DNA of 64,000 nt from Amycolatopsis pithecellobii (lineage in GTDB: Bacteria; Actinomycetota; Actinomycetes; Mycobacteriales; Pseudonocardiaceae). The notes below the pieces were generated by a model. It was not told where the DNA came from. It did no database searches and saw only the letters and a program-made list of their open reading frames with translations. The stretch covers positions 62,001 through 126,000 of the forward strand of contig NZ_WMBA01000006.1 of the NCBI RefSeq assembly GCF_009707865.1, written 5' to 3'. This document shows positions 9,597 through 18,634 of this stretch, piece by piece. Made by a program: the position numbers and the translations under genes. Numbering within the stretch: the first letter of the stretch is position 1; every line of letters begins with the position of its first letter.

Positions 9597-9806
9597 CAGG
9601 TTAAGGCTCCCGAGCCGATCACGAAAGCCGCGATCCGGGGCAACCCGGACCACGGCCCGGGGTACGACGTGGACCTGGCGACGGTGGATTGGACCGACCG
9701 GGTGACGCGGTACGAAGATGCGGCGAACATCCCGTCGCACTGCGTTCGCGCGCCGTCGTCGGCCACGCGATTTCCCGCCCCTGCGGCGGTAATCGAACCG
9801 ACCTGA
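9597..9806 (+). pseudogene. Start-less coding fragment
   Basis: This short frame has about 90% G/C at third positions and reads KAPEPITKAAIRGNPDHG and YDVDLATVDWTDRVTRYEDA, a composition unlike random frames here. No start codon lies upstream before the stop at 9582, and the last third looks less protein-like. It is best read as a remnant of an unidentified gene. A start at an internal GTG (inside YDVDLA) would leave only a short peptide. Confidence 0.35.
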
Positions 9807-9836
9807 AAATGGTCGTCACCTGGCAGACTGGACGGC

Positions 9837-11843
9837 ATGGCTGAAGAAGACCCGTTTCTGTGGCTCGAGGACGTCACCGGAGACGCCGCGCTCGACTGGG
9901 TGCGCGCCCGCAATGCCGAGACACTCGAGGAAATGACCGGCGGCGAACAGTTCGCGCGGTTGCGTGCGGAGATTCGCGAAGTACTCGACGCCGATGATCG
10001 GATTCCGTACATCCGCAGACGCGGTGCGTACTTCTACAACTTCTGGCAGGACGCGAAAAACCCGCGCGGGCTGTGGCGCCGCACCACACTCGAGGAGTAC
10101 CGCAAGGACCGTCCGGACTGGGAGATACTGCTCGATGTCGACGCGCTCGCCGAGACCGAAGGCGAGAACTGGGTTTGGCAGGGCGCGACCGTGCTGCGAC
10201 CCGGCTACCAGCGCGGCCTGGTCGAACTTTCCCGTGGAGGTGCCGATGCGACGGTGGTCCGCGAGTTCGATCTCGATCGCCGCGAGTTCGTCGAGGACGG
10301 ATTCCAGTTGCCGGAAGCCAAGAGCCGGGTGGGCTGGATCAACGAGGATCTCATCTACGTCGGTACCGATTTCGGCGAAGGCTCACTGACCACGTCCGGA
10401 TATCCGCGCGTGATCAAGGAATGGCGGCGCGGCACTCCGCTGGAGAACGCGACGACGGTGTACGAAGGAAAGCCGGAAGACGTATCGGCATTCGCATTCC
10501 ACGATGCGACCCCTGGCTTCGAACGCGATTTCGTCGGCAGTTCCCCGGATTTCTACCGGGTGGAGAAATTCCTGCGGACCACGGACGGTCTGGTGCGCAT
10601 CGACGTGCCCGAGGATGCGCAGACGACGGTGCACCGTGAATGGCTGATCATCCGCACCCGTTCGCCATGGACGGTCGACGGCCGCGACTACGCCGCGGGA
10701 ACACTGCTCGCCGCCCCGTTCGACGGCTATCTCACCGGATCGCGTCGGCTGACCGTGCTGTTCGAGCCGGACGCACGCACGTCGCTCGAGGCGTATGACT
10801 GGACGCGTAACCACCTGCTGCTCACCACGTTGTCCGACGTGCGCACCGAACTGCACGTGCTGACACCGGCCGAGGGCTGGCGCCGCACGCCGATGCCCGC
10901 CGGGCCCGAACTCAGCGTGGCCCAGATCCTGGACACGGACCCGGACGAGTCCGACGAATACCTGTTGAGCACCAGTGGCTTCACCGAGCCCCCGACATTG
11001 AAATACGGCTACGTGGGCGGTGACGTGGACGTGCTCAAGCAGTCGCCGGCCCGGTTCGACGCCGAGGGTATGACCGTCGCCCAGTACTTCGCGACCTCGC
11101 TCGACGGCACCCGGATCCCCTATTTCGTGGTGCGTCCGAAGGCGGCCGGCGGCCCCACGATGCTGACCGGCTACGGTGGATTCGAGGTTTCGCGGCTGCC
11201 GGACTACAGCGGGGTCCTCGGCCGAGGCTGGCTGGGCCGCGGTGGCACCTACGTACTGGCGAACATCCGCGGCGGCGGCGAGTACGGACCGTCGTGGCAC
11301 ACCAGCGCGATGAAAGAGAACCGGCACCTCGTGTATGAGGATTTCGCCGCCGTGGCCAAGGATCTCATCAGTCGCGGCATCACGACGCGGGAGAAGCTCG
11401 GCACGCACGGCGGCAGCAACGGGGGGTTGCTGATGGGCGTCATGCTCACCCAGTACCCGGAGTTGTTCGGTGCCATCGTGTGCCAGGTGCCGCTGCTGGA
11501 CATGCGCCGCTACCACGTGCTGCTCGCGGGTGCGTCGTGGATGGCCGAGTACGGCGACCCCGACGACCCGGAACAGTGGGAGTATATCCGGAAGTACTCG
11601 CCGTACCACAACGTCCACAGTGGACTGGAATACCCGCCGGCCCTGTTCATGACGTCCACAAGGGACGATCGAGTGCACCCAGGGCACGCGCGGAAGATGG
11701 TCGCGAAGATGCGCGAGCAGGGATACGGTGTGCGTTACCACGAGAACATCGAGGGCGGGCACGGTGCCGCGGCTGACAATGAGCAACTGGCGCAGAAATG
11801 GGCGCTGCTGTACGAGTTCCTGTGGTCGCAGCTGAAATACTAG
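9837..11843 (+). CDS. Prolyl oligopeptidase family serine peptidase (S9A)
   Basis: This 668-residue protein has the S9A architecture: an N-terminal DPFLWLEDV segment, a beta-propeller domain (about 70-400) and a C-terminal alpha/beta hydrolase. The nucleophile Ser lies in GGSNGG (about residue 527), with Asp in STRDDRVHP (about 610) and His in EGGHGAAAD (about 642). The family cleaves short peptides after proline or basic residues in the cytoplasm; no signal peptide is visible. The ATG at 9837 was chosen because the conserved DPFLWLED begins five residues later. It converges with the next gene and seems monocistronic. Substrate specificity (prolyl endopeptidase or oligopeptidase B type) is not resolved. 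Confidence 0.9.
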   Translation: MAEEDPFLWLEDVTGDAALDWVRARNAETLEEMTGGEQFARLRAEIREVLDADDRIPYIRRRGAYFYNFWQDAKNPRGLWRRTTLEEYRKDRPDWEILLDVDALAETEGENWVWQGATVLRPGYQRGLVELSRGGADATVVREFDLDRREFVEDGFQLPEAKSRVGWINEDLIYVGTDFGEGSLTTSGYPRVIKEWRRGTPLENATTVYEGKPEDVSAFAFHDATPGFERDFVGSSPDFYRVEKFLRTTDGLVRIDVPEDAQTTVHREWLIIRTRSPWTVDGRDYAAGTLLAAPFDGYLTGSRRLTVLFEPDARTSLEAYDWTRNHLLLTTLSDVRTELHVLTPAEGWRRTPMPAGPELSVAQILDTDPDESDEYLLSTSGFTEPPTLKYGYVGGDVDVLKQSPARFDAEGMTVAQYFATSLDGTRIPYFVVRPKAAGGPTMLTGYGGFEVSRLPDYSGVLGRGWLGRGGTYVLANIRGGGEYGPSWHTSAMKENRHLVYEDFAAVAKDLISRGITTREKLGTHGGSNGGLLMGVMLTQYPELFGAIVCQVPLLDMRRYHVLLAGASWMAEYGDPDDPEQWEYIRKYSPYHNVHSGLEYPPALFMTSTRDDRVHPGHARKMVAKMREQGYGVRYHENIEGGHGAAADNEQLAQKWALLYEFLWSQLKY

Positions 11844-11860
11844 CGGCACCCGGTGGGTGG

Positions 11861-12607
11861 CTAGTGCTCGTCGAGGTACTGCTCGAAGGTGATCTTCCCG
11901 TCGGCATGCGCCGGGGTGAGATTCGCACCGGCACGGAAGGCACGGGCCGCCTTGCCTGGCAACGAAATCGCCACGACGGGCTTCTTGCGCCCAGCCGCGG
12001 CGAGGCATGCCCGCGCGAGATCGCGTGAGTCACGGACCTCGGGACCACCCATGTCCGGCACGCGGCTGGCGGGGTGTCCGAGCGCGAGTTCGACCAGCCG
12101 GTCGGCGACCTCCCGGACGTCGACCGGTTGGAACCGGCCCTTCAAGGTAAATGTGATCGGCAAGCTCGCCTGGACTCTGGTGAGCGCGGCGACCAGATCA
12201 TGGAACTGGGTGGCACGCAGGATCGTCCACGGCAGCCCGGAGTTCTCGATGAGCCGTTCGGTCGCGAGTTTCGCCTTGTAGTACGGAAACGGGATCTTGT
12301 CGATGCCGACGATCGAGATATACACCAGGTGCGCACCACGCACGGCGTCGACGAGCGTCCGGGTTGCCGCGACATCTCCCGCGCCCAGGGAACCGGTGGC
12401 GCAATGCGCGATGGTGTCGACGCCTTGGGCAGCATGCGCGATTCCCGCACCGGTCTTGAGATCTCCCGTGCGCCACGCGTACGGCGTGCCCGCCGGCGCC
12501 GGCCTGCGGCTGAGCACACGCACTTCACGCCCATTCCCCAGCAACCGTGCCGCCACGACACGGCCGAGCGTGCCGGTGCCGCCGGTGACCAGAATCGTCT
12601 CAGCCAC
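11861..12607 (-). CDS. NAD(P)-binding NmrA-like oxidoreductase
   Basis: The 248-residue protein begins with the Rossmann motif ILVTGGTGTLGR and belongs to the atypical SDR/NmrA group: YISIVGID, then YYKAKLATER and LPWTILRATQFHD are standard for this subfamily. The catalytic Tyr-Lys of classical SDRs is not obvious, so it may act as a redox sensor or a quinone/flavin reductase-type enzyme. It lies near a GlxA-type regulator gene in the same direction, about 100 bp apart, which might control it. Confidence 0.82.
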   Translation of the reverse strand: MAETILVTGGTGTLGRVVAARLLGNGREVRVLSRRPAPAGTPYAWRTGDLKTGAGIAHAAQGVDTIAHCATGSLGAGDVAATRTLVDAVRGAHLVYISIVGIDKIPFPYYKAKLATERLIENSGLPWTILRATQFHDLVAALTRVQASLPITFTLKGRFQPVDVREVADRLVELALGHPASRVPDMGGPEVRDSRDLARACLAAAGRKKPVVAISLPGKAARAFRAGANLTPAHADGKITFEQYLDEH

Positions 12608-12710
12608 AGAAACTCCTTAGTCGCGAATTTTCAGGTTCCCGCATCCCGGACGCGACGGCGAGCTGAACTGTGACAAACGGTGTTGGACGGAACCGGACCG
12701 GCGATGACGT

Positions 12711-13721
12711 CTACTCCTGGGTCGACTCAGCCCAGGCACCGTGCTGGCCGAACCGGCTCCGGTATTCCGAAGGCGCGAGCCCGGTCTCACGGCGCATCAG
12801 GGCACGCAGGTTGGCAGTGGTGCCGAGCCCGCTGCGCCGCGCGACGATTTCGAAGCGCGATTCACCCTGCTCGATCAGGCGGCACGCCAGGGCAAGCCGT
12901 TCACCCGTCAGCCAGGCCAGCGGTGTCGTGCCCAGCTGCGCACGAAAACGGCGATGCAGCGTCGCCGGGCTGACTGAGGCGCGCGTCGCCAGATCGGAGA
13001 CCGACAGCGGTGAGTCCAGCCGCTCCTGTGCCCAGGCAAGGATGGGGGCGATGGACTCGTCTGGAATGTCAGGGACCGGGCGCTCGATGAACTGCCGTTG
13101 ACCACCATCTCGGTGTGCGGCGAAGACGAGCCTTCGGCTGACCGAGTTGGCGATTTCCGCCCCGTGGTCTCGACGGACAATGTGCAGGCCGAGGTCGAGG
13201 GCGGCGGCACTGCCCGCAGCGGTGAGGATGTCGCCGTCATCCACGAACAGCACACCCTCTTCGAGCCGGACGGCGGGGAAACGAGCACGGAAGGACTCCG
13301 CCCACTGCCAATGCGCGGTCGCCCGGCGTCCATCGAGAACTCCCGCCTCGGCGAGGGTGAATGCTCCGCTGCAGAATCCGACCAGCCGGGCGCCGCGCGC
13401 GTGCGCCCGGCGGATCGCGTCGAGCACCGCTGGGCGACGAGGAACCTCGACGTCCGGCCGATTGGGGACGATCAAGGTGTCCGCCGAGTCTGCCGCCTCC
13501 AGCCCGGCGACTCCGGTGAGCGTGAAGAACCCGTCCCGCATCAAAGTGCGTGGCTCCGGAGAGCACAGGCGGAACTCGTATAAATCCTGGCCGATCTCGG
13601 GTCTGCGCAGCCCGAAGACTTCCGTCGCGCAGCCCAACTCGAAGGGGTTCGAGTTCTCGTCCACGATCACGACGACACGACTCGACCCGGAAGCGGCCAC
13701 ATGCAAGGAATCTTGCGACAT
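12711..13721 (-). CDS. GlxA-family transcriptional regulator (DJ-1/PfpI plus AraC HTH)
   Basis: The protein of 336 residues carries an N-terminal DJ-1/PfpI-like domain (about 15-190; VVIVDENSNPFELGCATEVF and the nucleophile-elbow-like VGFCSGAFTLAEAG) and a C-terminal AraC helix-turn-helix pair (about 225-325; LSVSDLATRASVSPATLHRRFR). Such regulators usually activate catabolic or stress genes in response to a small ligand. It is divergent from a cupin gene with only 52 bp between starts, so both promoters probably share one control region. The ligand is unknown. Confidence 0.88.
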   Translation of the reverse strand: MSQDSLHVAASGSSRVVVIVDENSNPFELGCATEVFGLRRPEIGQDLYEFRLCSPEPRTLMRDGFFTLTGVAGLEAADSADTLIVPNRPDVEVPRRPAVLDAIRRAHARGARLVGFCSGAFTLAEAGVLDGRRATAHWQWAESFRARFPAVRLEEGVLFVDDGDILTAAGSAAALDLGLHIVRRDHGAEIANSVSRRLVFAAHRDGGQRQFIERPVPDIPDESIAPILAWAQERLDSPLSVSDLATRASVSPATLHRRFRAQLGTTPLAWLTGERLALACRLIEQGESRFEIVARRSGLGTTANLRALMRRETGLAPSEYRSRFGQHGAWAESTQE

Positions 13722-13773
13722 ATGCGATTTCTAGCACTCACCCGGGTCGCGCTCAACCAACGAGAATCCAGCT

Positions 13774-14172
13774 ATGAGCAACGAGCCCATCGCTCTCGAC
13801 GAGGCCCTAGCCTCCTTCGACGCCCTGTGGAGTCCCCGCATCGTCGCACGTGTGAACGACTACGACGTGCGTATTGCCAAGGTGGCGGGCGAGCACCTTT
13901 GGCATGTCCACGACGACACCGACGAGTTCTTCCTGGTGCTCGACGGGGAGCTACACATCGCTATGCGCGAACCATCGGGGGAACATGCCGTCCGGCTTCC
14001 CAAAGGCGCGGTCTTCACCATCCCGCGAGGCACGGAACACAAGCCCTCCGCTCCCGCCGGCGCAACAATCCTCATGTTCGAGCCCAGCGGGACCTCCACG
14101 GTCGGCGACCGTCATGACATGGTCCCCGATCACATCGACGCGACGACAGGGCACGCACTCACCGACCGCTGA
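13774..14172 (+). CDS. Cupin-domain protein
   Basis: A 132-residue single-domain cupin. The metal-site motif 1 reads HVHDDTDEFFLVLDGE and motif 2 ends in PRGTEHKPSAP, keeping the expected His, Glu and second-site His residues. Such proteins bind a metal and a small ligand and serve as isomerases, dioxygenases or sensors. The gene is divergent from the GlxA-type regulator, a likely controller. The exact reaction is unknown. Confidence 0.82.
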   Translation: MSNEPIALDEALASFDALWSPRIVARVNDYDVRIAKVAGEHLWHVHDDTDEFFLVLDGELHIAMREPSGEHAVRLPKGAVFTIPRGTEHKPSAPAGATILMFEPSGTSTVGDRHDMVPDHIDATTGHALTDR

Positions 14173-14202
14173 GCCCGTCGACCAGCCGATGTGTGGCAGC
14201 GC

Positions 14203-14236
14203 AGTGGGGTGTCGGCAGGACCGCCGACACCCCACT
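14203..14236. terminator. Perfect 14-bp hairpin between cupin gene and nrdJ
   Basis: AGTGGGGTGTCGGC pairs perfectly with GCCGACACCCCACT across the loop AGGACC. It separates two convergent genes, so it probably works in both directions. There is no T-run. Confidence 0.75.
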
Positions 14237-14271
14237 CGAACAGCTAGTTCGTACTCAACCGGTGCCCGTTG

Positions 14272-17100
14272 TCAGCTGCAGCCGGAGGTGGCGCCGCAGC
14301 CTTCACAGGCGTAGCAGGACCCGGCGGGGCGCATCTTCGTACCGCAGGTCATGCACAGCGGCGCGTCGTTGGCCTTGCCGAGGTGCAGGTCCATCAGCTC
14401 AGCCGTGCTGTGTGCCGCCTCGACACGCGGGGCCGGGGGTGCCTGCCGCTCCGCAGCCCGGTTCGACTCGACAGTGCTGCGCAGTTCCTCGAGGTCCACG
14501 CTCTCCGGCTCCGACGCGGACGAACTGCCGTAGTCCGACTCGACCTGCGCGGTGCGTTCCCGGGCGGTGAAGATGCCCAGCTGCGCCCGCTTCTCATACG
14601 GCAGGTAGTCCAAGGCGAGCCGCCGGAACAGGTAGTCCAGCACGCTGGTGGCGATCCGGATGTCCGGGTCGTCCGTCATCCCGGCCGGCTCGAACCGCAG
14701 GTTGGAGAACTTCGAGACGTAGAACTCCAGCGGGATCCCGTACTGCAACCCCACCGAGATCGACATCGAGAAGGCATCCATCACGCCGGCCAGCGTCGAA
14801 CCCTGCTTGCCGAGCTTGACGAAGATCTCGCCGAGGCCGTCGTCCGGGTAAGAACCCGCGTGCAGATAACCCTCGGCGCCACCGACGGTGAACGACAACG
14901 TCTGGCTCGGACGCTTCTTCGGCAGGCGCTTGCGGACCGGCTTGTACTCGACGACCTTCTCCGGCTCCGCAGTTTCCGCCTTGGCGTCCTTCTTTCCGGT
15001 GGACAGCGGCTGGCCGACCTTGCAGTTGTCGCGGTAGATCGCGAGCGCCTTCAAGCCGAGTTTCCAGCCCTCGAAGTAAATCTCTTCGACCTCTTCGACC
15101 GTCGCCGACTCGGGCATGTTGACCGTCTTCGAGATCGCGCCCGAGATGAACGGCTGCACCGCGGCCATCATCCGGACATGCCCCAGCGGCTTGATCGAGC
15201 GCTCGCCGACAGCGCAGTCGAACACCTCGTAGTGCTCCGGCCGCAGGCCCGGGGCGTCCACGACATGGCCGTGCTGGGCGATGTACTCGATGATCGCCTC
15301 GATCTGCTCGTCCTGGTAGCCCAGGGCGCCCAGCGCACGCGGCACGGTCTGGTTGACGATCTGCATCGAACCGCCGCCGACCAGCTTCTTGAATTTGACC
15401 AGCGAGAAGTCCGGCTCGATGCCGGTTGTGTCGCAGTCCATCATGAAGCCGATGGTGCCGGTGGGCGCGAGCACGCTGGCCTGCGCGTTGCGCCAGCCGC
15501 TGCGCGCGCCGATCTCGATACCGCGCTGCCACTCCCGCGTCGCGAGGTCGCGCACCGTGACGTCGTTCGAGTGCATCGTGCGGATGGCGTCGTTCGCGGC
15601 GGCGTGCTTGCGCATGACGCGCTGGTGCGCCTCGGCGTTGCGGGCGTAACCCTCGTACGCGCCGACGATGCCGGCCAGCTCCGCCGAGCGACGGTAGGAC
15701 GTGCCGGTCATCAGTGACGTGATCGCCGCCGCCAGTGCCCGGCCGCCATCGGAGTCGTAGGCGTGCCCGGTGGCCATCAGCAGGGCGCCCAGGTTGGCGT
15801 AACCGATGCCCAGCTGACGGAACTTGCGGGTGGTGTCACCGATCGCCTCGGTCGGGAAGTCCGCGAAGCAGATCGAGATGTCCATCGCGGTGATGATGAA
15901 CTCGACCGCCTTGACGAACAGCTGCGCGTCGAACGTGCCGTCGTCCTTGAGGAACTTGAGCAGGTTCAGCGACGCGAGGTTGCAGCTGGAGTTGTCCAGG
16001 TGCATGTACTCGCTGCACGGGTTGGACGCGGTGATGCGGCCGGACTCCGGGCAGGTGTGCCAGTCGTTGATCGTGCTGTCGTACTGGATGCCGGGGTCGG
16101 CGCACTCCCACGCGGCCTGCGCCATCGAGCGGAACAGCTTCTTGGCGTCGACGGTCTCGATGACCTCACCGGTCAGGCGCGCGCGGAGACCGAACTCGCC
16201 CTTGCCCTCGACCGCCCGCATGAACTCGTCGTTGACGCGGACCGAGTTGTTCGCGTTCTGGTACTGCACGGAGTGGATGTCCGCCCCCGAGAGGTCCATG
16301 TCGAACCCGGCGTCGCGCAGGACCTTGATCTTCTCTTCCTCGCGTGCCTTGGTGGCGATGAACTCCTCGATGTCGGGGTGATCGACGTCGAGGACGACCA
16401 TCTTCGCCGCGCGGCGGGTGGCGCCACCCGACTTGATGGTGCCCGCCGACGCATCGGCGCCACGCATGAACGAAACCGGGCCGGAGGCGGTGCCGCCGGA
16501 AGAGAGCAGCTCCTTCGAGGAACGGATGCGGGACAGGTTCAGGCCCGCGCCCGAACCGCCCTTGAAGATCAGCCCCTCTTCCTTGTACCAGTTGAGGATC
16601 GAGTCCATGTTGTCGTCGACCGCGAGGATGAAGCAGGCGCTGACCTGCTGCTTCGAGGTCGTGCCGACGTTGAACCAGACCGGGGAGTTGAAGCTGAACA
16701 CCTGGTGCAGCAGCATCCAGGTCAGCTCGTGCTCGAACACCTCGGCGTCGGCACCGGAGGCGAAGTAGCCGTTCTCGGTACCGGACTTCACGTAGGCCTT
16801 CACGACCCTGTCGATGAGCTGCTTGAGGCTGCGCTCGCGCTGTGGGCTGCCCACCGCACCGCGGAAGTACTTGCTGGTGACGATGTTCGTCGCGTTGACC
16901 GACCAGAACTCGGGGAACTCGACCCCGCGCTGCTCGAAGTTGATCGAACCGTCGCGCCAGTTGGTCATCACAACGTCGCGCTTTTCCCAGTTCACCTCGT
17001 CGTAGGGGTGCACGCCCTCGGTGGTGAACACGCGCTCGACGGTGAGCCCACGCTTGCTCTTTTTCGCGCCCTTACTGCCTGTCGCCACGGTTTCCGTCAT
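14272..17100 (-). CDS. nrdJ: Adenosylcobalamin-dependent (class II) ribonucleotide reductase
   Basis: The enzyme makes deoxyribonucleotides from ribonucleotides using coenzyme B12, without needing oxygen. The length of 942 residues fits the NrdJ/NrdZ type. Visible hallmarks are NSPVWFNVG, the Cys in SACFILAVDD, GGSGAGLNLSRIRS, NPCSEYMHLDNSSCNLASLNL, the PTGTIGFMMDCDTTGIEPD segment and a C-terminal Cys-rich zinc ribbon (CMTCGTKM ... CYACEGCG). The ATG at 17100 follows GGGAGAGGGATC. nrdR lies 29 bp upstream in the same direction, the streptomycete nrdRJ operon arrangement. It is probably repressed by NrdR with dATP/ATP. No cobalamin riboswitch was found upstream. Confidence 0.95.
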   Translation of the reverse strand: MTETVATGSKGAKKSKRGLTVERVFTTEGVHPYDEVNWEKRDVVMTNWRDGSINFEQRGVEFPEFWSVNATNIVTSKYFRGAVGSPQRERSLKQLIDRVVKAYVKSGTENGYFASGADAEVFEHELTWMLLHQVFSFNSPVWFNVGTTSKQQVSACFILAVDDNMDSILNWYKEEGLIFKGGSGAGLNLSRIRSSKELLSSGGTASGPVSFMRGADASAGTIKSGGATRRAAKMVVLDVDHPDIEEFIATKAREEEKIKVLRDAGFDMDLSGADIHSVQYQNANNSVRVNDEFMRAVEGKGEFGLRARLTGEVIETVDAKKLFRSMAQAAWECADPGIQYDSTINDWHTCPESGRITASNPCSEYMHLDNSSCNLASLNLLKFLKDDGTFDAQLFVKAVEFIITAMDISICFADFPTEAIGDTTRKFRQLGIGYANLGALLMATGHAYDSDGGRALAAAITSLMTGTSYRRSAELAGIVGAYEGYARNAEAHQRVMRKHAAANDAIRTMHSNDVTVRDLATREWQRGIEIGARSGWRNAQASVLAPTGTIGFMMDCDTTGIEPDFSLVKFKKLVGGGSMQIVNQTVPRALGALGYQDEQIEAIIEYIAQHGHVVDAPGLRPEHYEVFDCAVGERSIKPLGHVRMMAAVQPFISGAISKTVNMPESATVEEVEEIYFEGWKLGLKALAIYRDNCKVGQPLSTGKKDAKAETAEPEKVVEYKPVRKRLPKKRPSQTLSFTVGGAEGYLHAGSYPDDGLGEIFVKLGKQGSTLAGVMDAFSMSISVGLQYGIPLEFYVSKFSNLRFEPAGMTDDPDIRIATSVLDYLFRRLALDYLPYEKRAQLGIFTARERTAQVESDYGSSSASEPESVDLEELRSTVESNRAAERQAPPAPRVEAAHSTAELMDLHLGKANDAPLCMTCGTKMRPAGSCYACEGCGATSGCS

Positions 17101-17129
17101 CGACTGATCCCTCTCCCGCCGGCCGAGTT

Positions 17130-17624
17130 TCACTCGCCGTCCGCGCTTGTGTCGCCCTCATGCGACGCTGCCGATTCCGCCATGGCCGCACGCAGGTCCG
17201 CGATCTCCTTCTCGAAGTCCTCGACGGAGGAGAAGGAGCGGTAGACACTGGCGAACCGGAGGTACGCGACCTCGTCGAGTTCCCGCAACGGCCCGAGGAT
17301 GGCAAGGCCTACCTCGTGGCTCGGGATCTCTGCGACACCAGCCGAACGGATCGATTCCTCGACCCGCTGTGCGAGTTGTTGCAGGGCGTCGTCGTCGACC
17401 GGCCTGCCCTGGCAGGCCCGGCGCACGCCCCGGACCACCTTGTCCCTGCTGAACTGCTCGGTCACCCCGGACCGCTTCACGACGGCGAGCACCATCGTCT
17501 CCGAGGTGGTGAACCGGCGACCGCATGCCGAACACGACCGGCGGCGGCGGATCGCCTGCCCTTCGTCCACCTCACGGGAATCGACGACCCGGGAGTCGGC
17601 ATGGCGGCAGAACGGGCACCGCAC
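17130..17624 (-). CDS. nrdR: Transcriptional repressor NrdR
   Basis: NrdR senses ATP/dATP and represses ribonucleotide reductase genes. The N-terminal zinc ribbon is complete (CPFC at residues 3-6 and CSAC at about 31-34), followed by an ATP-cone (about 46-136). The GTG at 17624 has AGGTG seven bases upstream and gives the family-typical start V/M-R-C-P-F-C; a TTG two codons earlier is possible. It heads an operon with nrdJ. The nucleotide-binding segment [16 protein letters not shown] is intact. Autoregulation is likely through the phased elements upstream. Confidence 0.95.
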   Translation of the reverse strand: MRCPFCRHADSRVVDSREVDEGQAIRRRRSCSACGRRFTTSETMVLAVVKRSGVTEQFSRDKVVRGVRRACQGRPVDDDALQQLAQRVEESIRSAGVAEIPSHEVGLAILGPLRELDEVAYLRFASVYRSFSSVEDFEKEIADLRAAMAESAASHEGDTSADGE

Positions 17625-17716
17625 GGCCAATCACCTTTCCCCTCACGTCTCTTCCGCCGGCTACCCCGGCTTGCGGGCCGCCACGCAACGACCCGACAGC
17701 AGCGATGACCTGTTGA

Positions 17717-17826
17717 TCATCTTGTGGATATCCGGTGGGTGAACACCGTCCAGCTGTGGACAACTCGTATTCAGTCTACCCCAACTTGTGGACCAACTAC
17801 AGCCATGTAACTACTAGATATAGCGG
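17717..17826. promoter_or_regulatory. Four elements phased at about 32 bp upstream of nrdR (NrdR and/or DnaA boxes)
   Basis: TTGTGGA (17722), CTGTGGA (17754) and TTGTGGA (17786) start exactly 32 bp apart. A fourth site, CTAGATATAG (17814-17823), resembles the palindromic core of NrdR boxes, and its centre is about 32 bp from the centre of the third. NrdR boxes normally occur in pairs about three helical turns apart, which the last two fit. The middle site also contains TGTGGACAA, the streptomycete DnaA-box complement, so DnaA control is a second reading. Confidence 0.6.
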
Positions 17827-17907
17827 TTGACCCTAGATCGCACCTCGGCGGGGCGCAAGCAACCCTGATGGGTGACACCGGGTATCGTGCAGGGCTCTCG
17901 CAGGCGG

Positions 17908-18378
17908 TCATCGACCGGCGACGAGCGGTTCCGCATCCACCGGGACAGTCAGCGGCAGCCCGGGTACAACGGCCGTGTCCCCGAGACTGTTGAGCTGCCT
18001 GATCCGGGCCACGACATCGTCGGCATCCGCGCTCGGCGCGTATTCGCGGGCCATGTCCCACAGGGTCTCGCCGGCGCCGACCGTGACCGTGGCCGTCTGC
18101 TCGGGCACGCGCCCGGACATCCCTTCGGCGAATACCCCCAGACCGGTGACGATGAGCCCCGTGGTCAGAGCGATCGCCGCAAGCCACGGCCATCGCGGCA
18201 CCAGGCGCCGTGGCGCACAATCCGGCACAGCTCGCCGGCCCCGGCCGGCGACGACACGCGCCCGACCCGGCGGACGCCGCGACTCCCCCTGCCCTCGCGG
18301 CCGGACCGGCAGGTGCGGCCGCACCTCCTTCCGCATACCCGGCCCGGTGACCGGGCCGCCCTCCAGCAGTACCGACAT
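17908..18378 (-). CDS. LysM membrane protein, SOS-type cell-division suppressor (DivS / Rv2719c-like)
   Basis: The protein of 156 residues has a basic Arg/Pro-rich cytoplasmic N-terminus, one membrane helix (WPWLAAIALTTGLIVTGLGVF, about 74-95) and a C-terminal LysM domain (VTVGAGETLWDMAREYAP onward) that binds peptidoglycan. The ATG at 18378 follows GGAGGT. It is divergent from lexA, exactly as DivS of Corynebacterium and Rv2719c of mycobacteria, which delay division after DNA damage. Two LexA-type boxes lie in the shared spacer. The role is inferred from this position and layout; sequence similarity in the N-terminal half is low in the family. Confidence 0.82.
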   Translation of the reverse strand: MSVLLEGGPVTGPGMRKEVRPHLPVRPRGQGESRRPPGRARVVAGRGRRAVPDCAPRRLVPRWPWLAAIALTTGLIVTGLGVFAEGMSGRVPEQTATVTVGAGETLWDMAREYAPSADADDVVARIRQLNSLGDTAVVPGLPLTVPVDAEPLVAGR

Positions 18379-18422
18379 CGCGCACCTCCTGGTCGCTGAA
18401 CCTGGCACCGGGCGGCGTCAGG

Positions 18423-18438
18423 TCGAACATTCGTTCTA
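18423..18438. promoter_or_regulatory. SOS (LexA) box near the LysM gene
   Basis: TCGAAC-ATTC-GTTCTA matches the actinobacterial/Bacillus LexA consensus TCGAAC-N4-GTTCGA in all but one core base. It lies 45 bp upstream of the LysM start, so it probably controls that gene. Confidence 0.8.
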
Positions 18439-18503
18439 TCGAACCTCTGCGCGAATGTGTACCACCCGGGTCCGACAAAATCGAGAGACACCCGGCGTGT
18501 CGC

Positions 18504-18519
18504 TCGAACAGTTGTTTGA
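18504..18519. promoter_or_regulatory. SOS (LexA) box near lexA
   Basis: TCGAAC-AGTT-GTTTGA differs from the LexA consensus at one base. It lies 116 bp upstream of the lexA start and probably serves autoregulation. Confidence 0.78.
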
Positions 18520-18634
18520 TGTTCTGGGTCCAGTGCACTACCGTGGGTGACCAGGACAAGGCGAAACGCGCCGGTCGCTGGTGGTCCGCGGCCCGGCCGT
18601 GACCAACTGAGCAATATGGCTGGGAGGCAGCACC

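Noticed and set aside
14269-17244. Two long plus-strand open frames across nrdJ
   Set aside because: They are shadows of the nrdJ coding strand; the translations show no domain while nrdJ is unmistakable.
17631-17907. Cobalamin riboswitch for the B12-dependent reductase
   Set aside because: No B12-box-like conserved core was seen; the region is taken by the phased short elements.
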